The translations under genes were made by a program, and so were the position numbers. From the NCBI GenBank assembly GCA_000378025.1, contig KB899087.1, positions 186,001-250,000 of the forward strand: 64,000 bases of DNA, read 5' to 3'. The DNA comes from Xanthobacteraceae bacterium 501b. GTDB lineage: Bacteria; Pseudomonadota; Alphaproteobacteria; Rhizobiales; Xanthobacteraceae. The notes under the pieces were generated by a model that worked only from the letters and a program-made list of their open reading frames with translations, was not told the origin of the DNA and did no database searches. Position 1 is the first letter of the stretch. Every line of letters begins with the position of its first letter. Of the stretch, positions 8,768 through 18,203 are shown piece after piece.

Positions 8768-9181
8768 ATGAGCGAGAGCGGCGACTGGCTGAAGCGCGGC
8801 GCGCCCAGCCTCAGCGAAATGGAGGCGATGGCCGAGGAGGCCTATGCCCGCCTGCCGGACGAATTCCGCGCTTTGTGTGGCAATCTCGTCATAAGGGTCG
8901 AGGATTTCCCGACCGACGAGGTGCTGAAGGAGATGGAGGCGGAAAGCCCGTTCGACCTGCTCGGCCTGTTCCAGGGCATCGGCCTGGCGCAGGGCTACGA
9001 GCTGGCGACCGGCGTGCTGCCCAACATGATCTTCCTCTACCGCCGCCCGATCCTCGACTATTGGGCAGAGAATGAGGAAACGCTGGGCGACATCGTCACC
9101 CATGTGCTCGTGCACGAGATCGGCCACCATTTCGGCCTCTCGGATGAGGACATGGAGCGGATCGAGGAGGAGGCGGGGTAG
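8768..9181 (+). CDS. Metallopeptidase family protein (minimal zincin, HExxH)
   Basis: A 137-residue cytosolic protein of the small zincin-like metallopeptidase family (formerly DUF1025). The metal site is HEIGHHFGLSDED near residues 117-129, where the two His and Glu of HExxH are present with a downstream acidic residue. The substrate of the family is unknown. Its ATG lies four bases after the stop of the membrane peptide, with GAGGTGA as the ribosome-binding site, indicating an operon with leuC and that peptide. Confidence 0.9.
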   Translation: MSESGDWLKRGAPSLSEMEAMAEEAYARLPDEFRALCGNLVIRVEDFPTDEVLKEMEAESPFDLLGLFQGIGLAQGYELATGVLPNMIFLYRRPILDYWAENEETLGDIVTHVLVHEIGHHFGLSDEDMERIEEEAG

Positions 9182-9213
9182 GTAGCTAACCGCATGGCTC
9201 GTGGCGCAGCTTC

Positions 9214-9230
9214 GGCTAGAATAATTCTAG
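9214..9230 (+). promoter_or_regulatory. Candidate Irr/ICE box operator
   Basis: The sequence GCTAGAATAATTCTAGA spans a perfect palindrome CTAGAATAATTCTAG. It closely matches the rhizobial Irr operator consensus TTTAGAANNNTTCTAAA, with the full TAGAA/TTCTA half-sites at correct spacing. It ends 16 bp before the start of the cytochrome b561 gene and overlaps the expected promoter/leader, as expected for iron-dependent control. Operator identity is inferred from the motif. Confidence 0.6.
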
Positions 9231-9246
9231 AAAAGAGGTGGTGGTC

Positions 9247-9807
9247 ATGACGCAGGTTTCGCCGGAAATGGCCCCGATCCACCGTTACAGCCCGCCTCTT
9301 CGCGCGCTCCACTGGCTGACTGTGGTCGCCATCATCCTGGTTTACGGGGTGACGTATCTCGAAGACCTGTTCGCGAGGGACACTCCCGAGCGGGCGCTGG
9401 TCTGGTGGTTCCACATCTCGGTGGGGCTCACGGTTCTCGGCTTCGTGGCAGTGCGGCTATTGTTTCGTCTCGCCGGGCCGTTGCCGCCCCCGTCGGTGGC
9501 GCTTTCCCGCCCGATGCATCTGGCTTCTGTGGCGGTTCATGTGCTGCTTTATGTGTTGCTGGTGGCGACGCCTCTGGTCGGCATCTATCTCGCCTTCCTG
9601 CGCGGCAATGAGGTGACGTTCTTCAGCCTGTTCACGCTGCCATCGCCGGTCGCTGTGGACCGGACGGCCGCCCGTGATGTGGTGGAGGTGCACGAATTGC
9701 TCGCCAACGCGCTGGTCATTCTTGCCCTGCTGCATGCTGCCGCCGCTTTAGTGCATCATTTCGTCTTCAAGGACGATGTGCTGCGCCGGATGTTGCCGCA
9801 CCGCTGA
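9247..9807 (+). CDS. Cytochrome b561 family protein
   Basis: Four-helix di-heme membrane cytochrome of 186 residues. Hydrophobic segments lie near residues 22-38, 55-75, 94-115 and 151-170, with candidate heme ligands in RALHWLTVVA, WWFHISVGL, ASVAVHVLL and EVHELLANALVI. Such proteins pass electrons between quinol and periplasmic partners such as superoxide or catalase-peroxidase systems. ATG 9247 is preferred to GTG 9238 because GAGGTG sits six bases before it. The upstream palindrome suggests iron regulation through Irr. Confidence 0.92.
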   Translation: MTQVSPEMAPIHRYSPPLRALHWLTVVAIILVYGVTYLEDLFARDTPERALVWWFHISVGLTVLGFVAVRLLFRLAGPLPPPSVALSRPMHLASVAVHVLLYVLLVATPLVGIYLAFLRGNEVTFFSLFTLPSPVAVDRTAARDVVEVHELLANALVILALLHAAAALVHHFVFKDDVLRRMLPHR

Positions 9808-9924
9808 GGCGTTGCGGTTTTTGAACCCGCCATCAATCTGGGTCGTGGGCGGGCGCTAGGTTCTGCCGCCGTAATTTGCTAAGGAGCCGTCACCGCTTTG
9901 GCGGTACGGCTCGGGAGTATCGGA

Positions 9925-10530
9925 ATGGACAAGTTCAACACCCTGACCGGCGTCGCGGCGCCGCTGCATCTGGTCAATGTCGACACCGACATGATCATCC
10001 CGAAGCAGTATCTGAAGACGATCAAGCGCACCGGGCTCGGCACCGGGCTGTTCTCGGAGCTGCGGTATAAGGAGGACGGGTCGGACAATCCCGATTTCGT
10101 GCTCAACAAGCCGGCCTATAAGGGCGCGCAGATCCTGATCGCCGGCGACAATTTCGGCTGCGGCTCCTCGCGCGAGCACGCGCCCTGGGCGCTGCTCGAT
10201 TTCGGCATTCGCTGCGTGATCTCCACCTCGTTCGCCGACATCTTCTATAATAACTGCTTCAAGAACGGCATCCTGCCGATCCGGGTGACGCCGGAACAGC
10301 TGGCGGCGCTGTTCGACGACGCGGCGCGCGGCGCCAATGCCAAGATCACCGTCGATCTCGAAAGCCAGACCATCACCGGGCCGGATGGCGGCTCGATCTC
10401 CTTCGAGGTCGATGCGTTCCGCAAGCACTGCCTGCTGAACGGGCTCGACGATATCGGCCTCACCCAGGTGAAGGCCGACAAGATCGCCAGCTTCGAGACC
10501 ATGCTCGCCGAGGAACGCCCCTGGGCGTGA
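9925..10530 (+). CDS. leuD: 3-isopropylmalate dehydratase small subunit
   Basis: Swivel-domain partner of LeuC. The 201-residue product starts [14 protein letters not shown] and carries [15 protein letters not shown], the [17 protein letters not shown] substrate-binding motif and the [18 protein letters not shown] segment. ATG 9925 follows GGGAG; an in-frame upstream start would only add a low-complexity tail. Next to it is a RidA-family gene, sensible because reactive enamine/imine intermediates of branched-chain amino-acid metabolism are RidA substrates. Confidence 0.98.
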   Translation: MDKFNTLTGVAAPLHLVNVDTDMIIPKQYLKTIKRTGLGTGLFSELRYKEDGSDNPDFVLNKPAYKGAQILIAGDNFGCGSSREHAPWALLDFGIRCVISTSFADIFYNNCFKNGILPIRVTPEQLAALFDDAARGANAKITVDLESQTITGPDGGSISFEVDAFRKHCLLNGLDDIGLTQVKADKIASFETMLAEERPWA

Positions 10531-10576
10531 GCGTGCCGGCGCCGCCACGCGCGGCGCCGCTCGAGCGGAGGTTTCC

Positions 10577-10978
10577 ATGACCGAGCGTTGCACGACCGAG
10601 CGCCGTCGCATCTCGTCCGGCTCCGCCTTCGAGGCGGTGGCCGGCTATTCCCGTGCCGTGATCGATGGCCCCGATATCTTCGTCTCGGGCACGACCGGCT
10701 ATGACTACGCCGCCATGGTGTTGCCCGAGGACCTGGTGGCGCAGACCCATGGCTGCTTCGCCAACATCGCGGCGGCGCTGGCGCAGGCGGGCGCCAGCCT
10801 CGATGACGTGGTGCGCGTGCGCTACATCGTGACCCAGGCCGACTATGCCGACATCGTCTTCCCGATCTTCGGCCAGTACTTCGCCAAGGCGCGGCCCGCC
10901 GCCACGCTCATCGTCGCCGGCCTTTTGCAACCGCAGATGAAGATCGAGATCGAAGTGACCGCGCGTCGGCAGGGCTGA
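10577..10978 (+). CDS. RidA family protein (enamine/imine deaminase)
   Basis: A 133-residue YjgF/YER057c/UK114 protein. The fold is seen in VSGTTGYDY, TQADYADIVFPIFGQYF and KARPAATLIVAGLLQPQMKIEIE, where the Arg of KARPA matches the family's catalytic Arg. RidA members hydrolyse reactive 2-aminoacrylate-type intermediates made by PLP enzymes. It may be a RidA-like subgroup rather than canonical RidA. ATG 10577 has a GGAGG site and lies 46 bp after leuD, so co-transcription is likely. Confidence 0.92.
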   Translation: MTERCTTERRRISSGSAFEAVAGYSRAVIDGPDIFVSGTTGYDYAAMVLPEDLVAQTHGCFANIAAALAQAGASLDDVVRVRYIVTQADYADIVFPIFGQYFAKARPAATLIVAGLLQPQMKIEIEVTARRQG

Positions 10979-11063
10979 GCACCGGGGCCGGAGCGTTTTC
11001 GCTTTACAGCGCCGCCGTCTCGGGATGGAATCGTTCAAAACGAGAACATCCGGGAGACGCCCC

Positions 11064-11405
11064 ATGTGCCACATCTTCGCGGGCCAAGCGCCCGAGACCT
11101 ATGAGAGCCAGACGCGCTCGGTGCGGATCGGTGGCCATTCCACCTCGATCCGGCTGGAGGCCGCCTTCTGGACCGTGCTGGAAGAGGTCGCCGCCCATCA
11201 GGGCATGAGCGTCGGCAAGTTCGTCACCAAGCTGCATGACGAGGTGCTGGAGCTGCATGGCGAGGTGCGCAATTTCGCCTCGCTGCTGCGCTGCTCCTGC
11301 CTGATCTTCCTCGCCGAGCTGCGCCCCGCCGGCGTCGCCCCGGTGGCGGCGCGCGGGCGCTATCTGTGCGAGAGCACGCGCATTCACCTCGAAGCGGCGG
11401 AGTGA
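11064..11405 (+). CDS. Ribbon-helix-helix domain protein (RHH_4 type)
   Basis: A 113-residue protein opening MCHIFAGQAPETYES, followed by TRSVRIGGHSTSIRLEAAFW and a helical segment VLEEVAAHQGMSVGKFVTKL. This is the arc/MetJ-like ribbon-helix-helix family common in alphaproteobacteria and of unknown targets. The C-terminal half (from about residue 70) has three Cys and no recognised motif. ATG 11064 has GGGAG in front; an upstream in-frame ATG at 11025 would add residues not typical of the family. Confidence 0.82.
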   Translation: MCHIFAGQAPETYESQTRSVRIGGHSTSIRLEAAFWTVLEEVAAHQGMSVGKFVTKLHDEVLELHGEVRNFASLLRCSCLIFLAELRPAGVAPVAARGRYLCESTRIHLEAAE

Positions 11406-11541
11406 GAGCGGCTCCGCCGTCGCCCGCGCAATGCACATCGTGGTGATGTGCTAGCGGTCTACCACCTGCCGCCCCGGCGCAGGCCTAGCATCCCCTTCAG
11501 GCGACACATGCGCCGTGGTGAGTTCAAGGCCGGAGGGACAG

Positions 11542-11937
11542 GTGGCGAAGGCCATTCATTCGATGATCCGCGTGCTCGACGAGGCGCGCTCGGTTGATTT
11601 CTACGCGCGCGCCTTCGGGCTGGAGGTGGCGCAGCGGCTGCCGTTTGACGGCTTCACGCTGGTCTATCTGCGCAACGCGGAAGCCGATTTCGAGGTCGAG
11701 CTGACCATCAACCACGACCGCGCCGAGCCCTATGCGCTGGGCGACGGCTATGGCCACATCGCCTTCGTGGTGGATGATCTGGCCGCAGAACATGCGCGTT
11801 TCACGCAGGAAGGCCTCAATCCCAACCCGATCAAGGAGTTCTTCCACGAGGGCGCGCTGCTGGCCAAGTTCTTCTTCGTCACCGACCCCGACGGTTACAA
11901 GATCGAGGTGCTGCAGAAGCACGGACGCTACCGCTGA
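11542..11937 (+). CDS. gloA: Lactoylglutathione lyase-like VOC protein (glyoxalase I)
   Basis: A 131-residue vicinal-oxygen-chelate protein with all four glyoxalase I metal ligands in place: His in KAIHSMIRVLD, Glu in DFEVELTIN, His in YGHIAFVVDD and Glu in KIEVLQ. It would isomerise the methylglyoxal-glutathione hemithioacetal. gloB, the next enzyme, is 13 kb away in the same window. GTG 11542 is chosen because GGAGGG lies five bases upstream; GTG 11515 has no such site. Confidence 0.88.
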   Translation: MAKAIHSMIRVLDEARSVDFYARAFGLEVAQRLPFDGFTLVYLRNAEADFEVELTINHDRAEPYALGDGYGHIAFVVDDLAAEHARFTQEGLNPNPIKEFFHEGALLAKFFFVTDPDGYKIEVLQKHGRYR

Positions 11938-12005
11938 ACGACCGCGTCGACACGCCAAGCGGCGCGGAAGAATCAATAATACATAAAAATACCTGGGAGG
12001 TAACA

Positions 12006-12542
12006 ATGGCTACACTGATCGACAGGCGCGGTCCGTCACGCCGCGCCGTGCTTGCCGGCATCGGCGCGGCCGGTGCGCTGATGGTGAGCGGCGCGGCGGT
12101 ACTCAACCCGCGCGAGGCCTGGGGCCTGGAAGTCACCGCGCTCAAGCCGGAGACCATGCGCACGCTCATCGTCATGGCGCGCGACGTCTACCCGCATGAC
12201 CGCATTCCCGACCGCTACTACGCCATCGCGATGAAGCCCTATGAGGCGGATGCCGCCAAGGACCCGGCGGTGAAGGCGCTTGTCGAGGACGGCGTCATCA
12301 CCCTCGACACGCTGTCCAAGGCCAAATACGGCGTCGCCTATGCCGATGTCGGCTGGGAGGACCAGCGCGTGGCGGTGCTGCGCGAGATCGAGGACAGCGC
12401 GTTCTTCCAGAAGGTGCGGGGCGGCCTGGTGGTCGGCCTCTACAACCAGGAGGAGGTGTGGCCGATCTTCGGCTATGAGGGCGCCTCGGCCGACAAGGGC
12501 GGTTACATCGACCGCGGCTTCAACGATATCGCCTGGCTGTGA
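12006..12542 (+). CDS. Tat-exported small subunit of a GMC dehydrogenase (gluconate 2-dehydrogenase subunit 3-like)
   Basis: A 178-residue protein with a twin-arginine signal (PSRRAVLAGIGAAGALMVSG, residues 9-28). The mature part resembles subunit 3 (gamma) of membrane gluconate/sorbitol dehydrogenases, with TLIVMARDVYPHDRIPD and the C-terminal IFGYEGASADKGGYIDRGF. In that family the Tat signal of the small subunit exports the folded FAD subunit. The GMC gene begins 15 bp downstream, a tight operon. No cytochrome c subunit follows. Confidence 0.85.
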   Translation: MATLIDRRGPSRRAVLAGIGAAGALMVSGAAVLNPREAWGLEVTALKPETMRTLIVMARDVYPHDRIPDRYYAIAMKPYEADAAKDPAVKALVEDGVITLDTLSKAKYGVAYADVGWEDQRVAVLREIEDSAFFQKVRGGLVVGLYNQEEVWPIFGYEGASADKGGYIDRGFNDIAWL

Positions 12543-12557
12543 GGGGAGGCTCGCATC

Positions 12558-14129
12558 ATGTCCGCACCCTTCGATCTGAATGATGATTCCGTTGTCGTTG
12601 TCGTCGGCTCCGGCGCCGGCGGCGGCACGCTCGGCACCGAGCTGGCGCTCAAGGGCATCAAGGTGGTGATCCTTGAGGCCGGCCAGCGCCACAACATGGA
12701 AGACTTCGTCAATAATGAGTGGGAGAGCTTCTCCCAGCTCGCCTGGACCGACATGCGCACCACTTCCGGCTCGTGGCGGGTGCACAAGAACTTCCCCAAT
12801 CTCCCGGCCTGGATCGTCAAGGCGGTGGGTGGTTCTTCCGTGCATTGGGCCGGCGCCTCGCTGCGCTTGCAGGAGCACGAATTCAAGACCCGCACCACCT
12901 ATGGCGACCTCGACGGCGCCAATCTGCTCGACTGGCCGATCACCCTTGCCGAGCTGGAGCCCTGGTACGCCAAGGCGGAGGATCGCATGGGCGTGACCCG
13001 CACCAATGGGATTCCCGGCCTGCCCGGCAACAACAACTTCAAGGTGTTCGAGGCCGGCGCGAAGAAGGTCGGCTACAAGGAGGTCTCCACCGGGCGGATG
13101 GCGATCAACAGCGAGCCGCGCGCCGACCGCGGTTCCTGCCAGCAGATCGGCTTCTGCTTCCAGGGCTGCAAGTCGGGCGCGAAATGGTCGACGCTGATCG
13201 CCGAGATCCCGCGCGGCGAGGCCACCGGCAATCTGGAGGTGCGCCCGCAGAGCATGGTGCAGAAGATCGAGCACGATGCCTCCGGCAAGGTGACGGCCGT
13301 CGTCTATGTCGACAAGGACGGCAAGACCCAGCGCCAGAAGGCGCGCATCGTCGCGGTGGCCGGCAATTCCATCGAGAGCCCGCGCCTCTTGCTCAACTCC
13401 GCCAGCAACATGTTCCCGGACGGGCTTGCCAATTCCTCGGGGCAGGTGGGGCGCAACTACATGCGCCACATGACCGGCTCGGTCTACGCCATCTTCGAGA
13501 AGCCGGTGCACATGTATCGCGGCACCACCATGGCCGGCATCGTCCGCGACGAGGCGGTGAACGACACCAAGCGCGGCTTTGCCGGCGGCTACGAGATGGA
13601 GACGCTCTCCATCGGCGTGCCGTTCATGGCCGCCTTCCTCGATCCCGGCGGGTGGGGCCGCTCCTTCGCCTCCGCCATGGATGGCTATGTCAACATGGCC
13701 GGGCTGTGGATCGTCGGCGAGGACATGCCGCAGGAGACCAACCGCGTCACGCTCAACACCGACGTGAAGGACCAGTACGGGCTGCCGGTGGCCAATGTGC
13801 ATTTCGACGATCACCCGAACGACGTCGCCATGCGCAACCATGCCTATGCCCAGGGCGCGGCGATCTATGATTCGGTCGGCGCCACCCGCACCCTGCCGAC
13901 GCCGCCTTACCCTTCCACGCATAATCTCGGCACCAACCGGATGAGCGCCAAGGCGCGCGACGGCGTGGTGAACAAGCACGGGCAGAGCCACGACATCCCG
14001 AACCTGTTCATCGCCGATGGCAGCCAGTTCACCACCGGCGGCGCCGAAAATCCGACGCTGACCATCGTGGCGCTGGCGCTGCGGCAGGCCGACTTCATCG
14101 CCGGGGAGATGACGCGCAAGACGATCTGA
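12558..14129 (+). CDS. GMC family FAD-dependent oxidoreductase (sugar/alcohol dehydrogenase large subunit)
   Basis: A 523-residue flavoprotein with the dinucleotide motif [20 protein letters not shown] near residues 12-31, then ILEAGQRHN. The GMC substrate domain includes [13 protein letters not shown] and the catalytic C-terminal region with [15 protein letters not shown] and [20 protein letters not shown] Cys cluster [11 protein letters not shown] (near 194-204) matches the position of the 3Fe-4S loop in FAD-glucose/fructose dehydrogenases. It has no signal peptide, consistent with export as a complex with the Tat subunit upstream. Substrate cannot be told. Confidence 0.92.
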   Translation: MSAPFDLNDDSVVVVVGSGAGGGTLGTELALKGIKVVILEAGQRHNMEDFVNNEWESFSQLAWTDMRTTSGSWRVHKNFPNLPAWIVKAVGGSSVHWAGASLRLQEHEFKTRTTYGDLDGANLLDWPITLAELEPWYAKAEDRMGVTRTNGIPGLPGNNNFKVFEAGAKKVGYKEVSTGRMAINSEPRADRGSCQQIGFCFQGCKSGAKWSTLIAEIPRGEATGNLEVRPQSMVQKIEHDASGKVTAVVYVDKDGKTQRQKARIVAVAGNSIESPRLLLNSASNMFPDGLANSSGQVGRNYMRHMTGSVYAIFEKPVHMYRGTTMAGIVRDEAVNDTKRGFAGGYEMETLSIGVPFMAAFLDPGGWGRSFASAMDGYVNMAGLWIVGEDMPQETNRVTLNTDVKDQYGLPVANVHFDDHPNDVAMRNHAYAQGAAIYDSVGATRTLPTPPYPSTHNLGTNRMSAKARDGVVNKHGQSHDIPNLFIADGSQFTTGGAENPTLTIVALALRQADFIAGEMTRKTI

Positions 14130-14455
14130 CCGGCCGCGCGGCTTTTCCCTCGTCCCCGGGCGTGTCCCGGGGACCTCGTTGGCTTCGGGCGACAAGCGAG
14201 GGCCTCGTGGCCGGGGCAGGCCCGGCCATGACAGCCTTTCGTCGGCGGCGACGACGAAGCGCGGCCGGCTGCGCCATGCGTCAGGTCGGGGTTGCGCCTC
14301 CGATCCTCCCCGCCTTCCCCCGCCGGTCCGCGCCGGCGGTTTTCTTTTGCGGCGCCCCGCACGTCTTGCCACCGCAATCATCTGGCTTTAGCACTCGCTC
14401 GCCGGGCAGTTCGCCCGGTTTTGACGCTTCCTCAACGGCGCAAGCGAGGGACCTG
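14130..14455. other. Intergenic region before leuB with palindromic GC-rich repeats
   Basis: About 325 bp without a gene. Bases 14150-14230 contain paired arms such as GTCCCCGGG/TCCCGGGGAC and GGCCTCGTGGCC, a third kind of intergenic palindrome. The leuB promoter is probably within 14330-14440. An in-frame extension of leuB reaches upstream to 14162 but is not coding-like. Confidence 0.5.
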
Positions 14456-15565
14456 ATGGCGACCCACAAGCTTCTCCTTCTCCCCGGCGACGGCATCGGC
14501 ATCGAGGTGATGGCCGAGGTGAAACGGGTCATCGACTGGCTCGACCGGCGCGGCCTTGCCTCCTTCGCCATCGAGGAAGACCTTGTCGGCGGCGCGGCCT
14601 ATGATTCCTGCGGCCAGCCGATCTCCGAGGAAGCGATGGCCAAGGCGTTCGCCGCCGATGCCATCCTGCTCGGCGCCGTGGGCGGCACGAAATGGACGCA
14701 TGTGCCTTATGAGGCGCGCCCGGAAGCCGGCCTGCTGCGCCTGCGCAAGGACCTGCAGCTCTTCGCCAATCTGCGCCCGGCCGTGTGCTACCCCGCGCTC
14801 GCCGATGCTTCCAGCCTCAAGCGCGAGCTGGTCGAGGGCCTCGACGTGCTGATCGTGCGCGAGCTGACCGGCGGCGTCTATTTCGGCGAGCCTAAGACCA
14901 TCACCGATCTCAGCGACGGCCAGAAGCGGGCGGTCGACACACAGGTCTATGAATCCTACGAGATCGAGCGCATCGCCCGCGTCGCCTTCGAACTCGCCCG
15001 CACCCGTCGCAACAAGGTGGTCTCCACCGAGAAGCACAATGTGATGAAGACCGGCCTGCTGTGGAAGCAGGTGGTGAGCGAGGTGCATGGCGCCAATTAC
15101 GAGGATGTCGAGCTGGAGCACCAGCTGGCCGATTCGTGCGGCATGCAGCTGGTGCGCGCGCCCAAGCAGTTCGACGTCATCGTCACCGACAATCTGTTCG
15201 GCGACATCCTCTCCGATGTGGCGGCGATGCTCACCGGCTCGCTCGGCATGCTGCCCTCCGCCTCGCTGGGCGGCACCGAAGAAGTCTCCGGCCGCCGCCG
15301 CGCGCTCTATGAGCCCGTGCATGGCGCCGCGCCTGACATCGCCGGCAAGGGCGTGGCCAACCCGATCGCGATGATCGGCTCGCTGGCCATGGCGCTGCGC
15401 TATTCCTTCGGCGAGCTGGACGCGGCCGATCGCATCGAGGCGGCGATCGCCGGAGTGCTGGCCGGTGGCTTCCGCACCGCTGACATCTATTCCGAGGGCA
15501 ATACCCGCGTCGGCACGTCAGGCATGGGCGACGCCATCCTCGCCGAGCTGGACAAGGCGGCCTGA
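14456..15565 (+). CDS. leuB: 3-isopropylmalate dehydrogenase
   Basis: NAD-dependent oxidative decarboxylation of 3-isopropylmalate to the 2-ketoisocaproate precursor of leucine. The 369-residue product starts [19 protein letters not shown] and contains the [12 protein letters not shown] motif, the [11 protein letters not shown] segment and the metal-binding [20 protein letters not shown] 14456 has a GAGGG site. Two terminators follow. Confidence 0.98.
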   Translation: MATHKLLLLPGDGIGIEVMAEVKRVIDWLDRRGLASFAIEEDLVGGAAYDSCGQPISEEAMAKAFAADAILLGAVGGTKWTHVPYEARPEAGLLRLRKDLQLFANLRPAVCYPALADASSLKRELVEGLDVLIVRELTGGVYFGEPKTITDLSDGQKRAVDTQVYESYEIERIARVAFELARTRRNKVVSTEKHNVMKTGLLWKQVVSEVHGANYEDVELEHQLADSCGMQLVRAPKQFDVIVTDNLFGDILSDVAAMLTGSLGMLPSASLGGTEEVSGRRRALYEPVHGAAPDIAGKGVANPIAMIGSLAMALRYSFGELDAADRIEAAIAGVLAGGFRTADIYSEGNTRVGTSGMGDAILAELDKAA

Positions 15566-15591
15566 GCCGTCCTTTTGGCCTTCAGAACACG

Positions 15592-15618
15592 AAAAGCCCG
15601 GCTTCGGCCGGGCTTTTT
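15592..15618 (+). terminator. Intrinsic terminator 1 after leuB
   Basis: AGCCCGGC-TTCG-GCCGGGCT stem followed by TTTTT, preceded by AAAA, 30 bp after leuB. Confidence 0.92.
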
Positions 15619-15646
15619 GCTGTCGCGAGGCTGAACGCATGAACTG

Positions 15647-15671
15647 AAAAGCCCGGCACGGGCCGGGCTTT
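15647..15671. terminator. Intrinsic terminator 2, likely bidirectional
   Basis: Stem GCCCGGC/GCCGGGC with an A-run on the left and short T-run on the right. On the minus strand the tail is TTTTCAGTT, so it can end the convergent gene at 15703-15978. It nearly repeats terminator 1. Confidence 0.8.
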
Positions 15672-15702
15672 GCGTCGTCAGGCAGAGGCCGCAGGCGGCG
15701 AA

Positions 15703-15978
15703 TCAGTAGCCCGGCAGGTCGAAACGGCTCGGCAGCGGCCAGCGAATACCTGTGATGCCGCTGTCATCGCCATATTGCGGGTAGAGCGGCTGGGCGACAT
15801 AGACATAGTTGAGGTCGCGCGAGGTGCCGGGCTTCACCACCGGGCCGGGATCGAGATAGGAGCGGGGCGGCAGCTTGCGGATGATGATGCGGTTGGATTC
15901 CTGCGCGTCGGCAGGCGCCGTGGCGATGACGGCGGTGCCGGCGACCAGGGCGGCAAGGGCGAACAGGGCGACACGCAT
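15703..15978 (-). CDS. Small secreted hypothetical protein
   Basis: A 91-residue protein with a clear Sec signal peptide (hydrophobic ALFALAALVAGTAVIATAPADA). The mature part of about 66 residues is rich in Pro, Tyr and Asp (SYLDPGPVVKPG, YVAQPLYPQYG). I do not recognise a family. Its ribosome-binding site GGAGG is strong and signal peptide cleavage after ADA is plausible, so it is probably real. It converges on leuB. Confidence 0.75.
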   Translation of the reverse strand: MRVALFALAALVAGTAVIATAPADAQESNRIIIRKLPPRSYLDPGPVVKPGTSRDLNYVYVAQPLYPQYGDDSGITGIRWPLPSRFDLPGY

Positions 15979-16075
15979 CTCAACCTCCAGGAAACGGTCA
16001 CGTCGCGCGGCGCGGACATTCCCGTCACAAACAACATTGCCCGGAACTTATCGTTCCGTCGAGATGATGAAAGTC

Positions 16076-17014
16076 CTAATTGCGCCGATCGGCGACGAAA
16101 TATGCCGCTTCTACGAGAAGTGTGGCCGCGCTGCCGAAGCCGGCCAGCGCCGCTTCGGCCTCGCCGGTCAGCCGGGCGAGCTCGGCGCGGGCGCCCTCAA
16201 TGCCGAGCGTGCCGACCAGCGTCGCCTTGCCGGCGGCGGCATCCTTGCCCACCGCCTTGCCGACCAGGCTCGCCTCGCCCTCGACATCGAGCAGGTCGTC
16301 GGCGATCTGGAAGGCGCGGCCGACGGCGCGGGCATAGCGGTCGAGGCTCGCCCGTTCCGCCGGGCCGGCCCGCCCCAGCAGGGCGCCAGCCTCGCAGGCC
16401 TGGCGCAGCAGGGCGCCGGTCTTCATCGCCTGAAGCTCGATGATCGCCGGCGCCGGCAGGTCGAGCGGCACCCGGTGCAGCGGCCCTTGCGCGAATCGGC
16501 CCTCGGCGGCGAGGTCCAGCATCTGCCCGCCGATCATGCCCGCCACCCCGGCCGCCCGCGCCAGGCTGGCGACCAGGGCAAGGCGCGCCGCCGGGTCCTC
16601 ATCGGCTTCCTCGCCGGCGAGGATCTCGAAGGCGAGGGTCAGCAGGGCGTCCCCGGCGAGAATCGCGGTGGCCTCGTCATAGGCGCGGTGCACGGTCGGC
16701 CGGCCGCGCCGCAGGTCGTCATTGTCCATGGCCGGCAGGTCGTCATGCACCAGCGAGTAGCAGTGAATGCACTCCAGCGCCGCCGCGGCCGGCATCGCTC
16801 GGGCGGCGGAGATGCCGAACAGCGCCGCCGATTCGACCACCAGGAACGGCCGCAGCCTTTTGCCCCCGGCCAGCGTGGCATGACGCATCGCGCTTGCCAG
16901 CCGCTCCCCCGGCGCGCCGCTTCGGGTGATCGCGTCGTCGATATAGGTCGCGACGGCATCGGCCGTGCGGGAGAGCGCGAGCGCGAGGGGCGGGCGGCTG
17001 TCGGTGGCGGTCAT
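16076..17014 (-). CDS. ispA: Farnesyl diphosphate synthase (polyprenyl synthetase)
   Basis: Condenses isopentenyl diphosphate with allylic diphosphates to make C15 farnesyl diphosphate. The product has the first Asp-rich motif DDLPAMDNDD (bacterial type II, with two residues inserted) preceded by SLVHDD, the GGKRLRPFLV and LAGDALLTLAFE motifs and the second motif FQIADDLLDVEG. Length is 312 with ATG 17014; the upstream alternative starts with TTG at 17038. The window has no dxs next to it, unlike many bacteria where the two are linked. Confidence 0.94.
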   Translation of the reverse strand: MTATDSRPPLALALSRTADAVATYIDDAITRSGAPGERLASAMRHATLAGGKRLRPFLVVESAALFGISAARAMPAAAALECIHCYSLVHDDLPAMDNDDLRRGRPTVHRAYDEATAILAGDALLTLAFEILAGEEADEDPAARLALVASLARAAGVAGMIGGQMLDLAAEGRFAQGPLHRVPLDLPAPAIIELQAMKTGALLRQACEAGALLGRAGPAERASLDRYARAVGRAFQIADDLLDVEGEASLVGKAVGKDAAAGKATLVGTLGIEGARAELARLTGEAEAALAGFGSAATLLVEAAYFVADRRN

Positions 17015-17159
17015 CGGGTCCGAGGGATCGCTCAACAAGGGTAGTGCGTTGCGTGCCCGAGGCGGGCGGCGCGGTCAAGCGCGGCGCGGACCCGCATCCG
17101 CAGCCCTTGGTCGACCGGCGCGAGCGGGACGGCTAGAGTGATCGCGCCGGGGAGTGAGC

Positions 17160-17828
17160 ATGGGTGTTCTGTGGAGTTGGGCCTGGAAGATCGCGCTCGT
17201 GGTCGTCGCGACCCCGCTCGTGCTCGGCCTTCTATATAATGTGGTGCCGGCGCCCTCGACGCTGATGCTGGGCCGCTGGGTCACAGGCCAGCCGGTGACG
17301 CGCGTCTGGCTGCCCTTCGACGACATATCGCCCGCTCTCGTCCGCTCCGTGCTGGCCTCGGAGGATGCGCGCTTCTGCAGCCATTCGGGCGTCGACATGG
17401 TGGAGCTGCAGGGGGTGATCGACGAATCGGACGGGCTCAACGCGCCGCGCGGGGCGTCCACCATCACCATGCAGCTGGCCAAGAACCTGTTCCTGTGGAA
17501 CGGCCGCAGCGTCATCCGCAAGGGGCTGGAACTGCCGCTGGCGCTCTATCTCAACCTGGTGATGTCGAAGCAGCGGCAGCTGGAGATCTATCTCAACATC
17601 GCCGAATGGGGGCCGGACGGGCAGTTCGGCGTCGAGGCGGGGGCGCAGCGGGCCTTCGGCCGCTCGGCCGGCGACCTCACGGCGCGGCAGGCGGCGCTGC
17701 TCGCGGTCATGCTGCCAAACCCGCACCGGCGCGATGCCGGCAAGCCCGGACGCGGGCTGGTCCGCCTCGCCGGCAATCTGCAGGCGCGAATTCCGCGCGA
17801 GGGGGCCGAGCTGACCTCCTGCCTCTGA
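17160..17828 (+). CDS. mtgA: Monofunctional peptidoglycan glycosyltransferase MtgA
   Basis: Polymerises lipid II into glycan strands at the outer face of the inner membrane. The product has one N-terminal membrane helix (residues about 6-27) and the GT51 motifs [13 protein letters not shown] with the catalytic Glu, [36 protein letters not shown] and IYLNIAEWG. At 222 residues it is the monofunctional form, without a transpeptidase domain. ATG 17160 is preceded by GGAG at the right distance; GTG 17154 is an alternative. Confidence 0.96.
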   Translation: MGVLWSWAWKIALVVVATPLVLGLLYNVVPAPSTLMLGRWVTGQPVTRVWLPFDDISPALVRSVLASEDARFCSHSGVDMVELQGVIDESDGLNAPRGASTITMQLAKNLFLWNGRSVIRKGLELPLALYLNLVMSKQRQLEIYLNIAEWGPDGQFGVEAGAQRAFGRSAGDLTARQAALLAVMLPNPHRRDAGKPGRGLVRLAGNLQARIPREGAELTSCL

Positions 17829-17983
17829 GGGGCGAGGGGAGGGCACGGGAAGTCTGCGACAGATTTGCGTCTGCCTCTTTCGCTCGCGCGCATGAGTCTG
17901 TATAAGCCGCCACTCGAATTACGCACCATCCGGCGCCGGCCCTTCCGACTGGGCGTGAGCCAGGCCGGGACCAGGAGAAGACG

Positions 17984-18169
17984 ATGGCAGTTCCGAAGAA
18001 GAAAACCAGCCCGTCGCGTCGCGGCATGCGCCGTTCCGCCGACGCCCTCGCCAAGCCGACCTATATCGAGGACAAGGATTCGGGCGAGCTGCGCCGTCCG
18101 CACCACCTCGACCTGAAGACCGGCATGTACAAGGGCCGTCAGGTGCTGAAGGTCAAGGCCGAGGCCTGA
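17984..18169 (+). CDS. rpmF: 50S ribosomal protein L32
   Basis: A 61-residue ribosomal protein with the N-terminus [20 protein letters not shown] and the segment [18 protein letters not shown]. It lacks the zinc-binding Cys found in some L32 proteins, as is usual in alphaproteobacteria. AGGAG lies before the ATG. It is a single gene here, followed by a terminator, rather than being joined to plsX. Confidence 0.98.
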   Translation: MAVPKKKTSPSRRGMRRSADALAKPTYIEDKDSGELRRPHHLDLKTGMYKGRQVLKVKAEA

Positions 18170-18203
18170 TCGCCTCAGCCGGGCCGTCTTCCCGCGTTGC
18201 TGA

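Noticed and set aside
12036-14381. A 781-codon minus-strand frame opposite the GMC operon
   Set aside because: Shadow frame; the plus strand encodes a clear Tat subunit and GMC flavoprotein.
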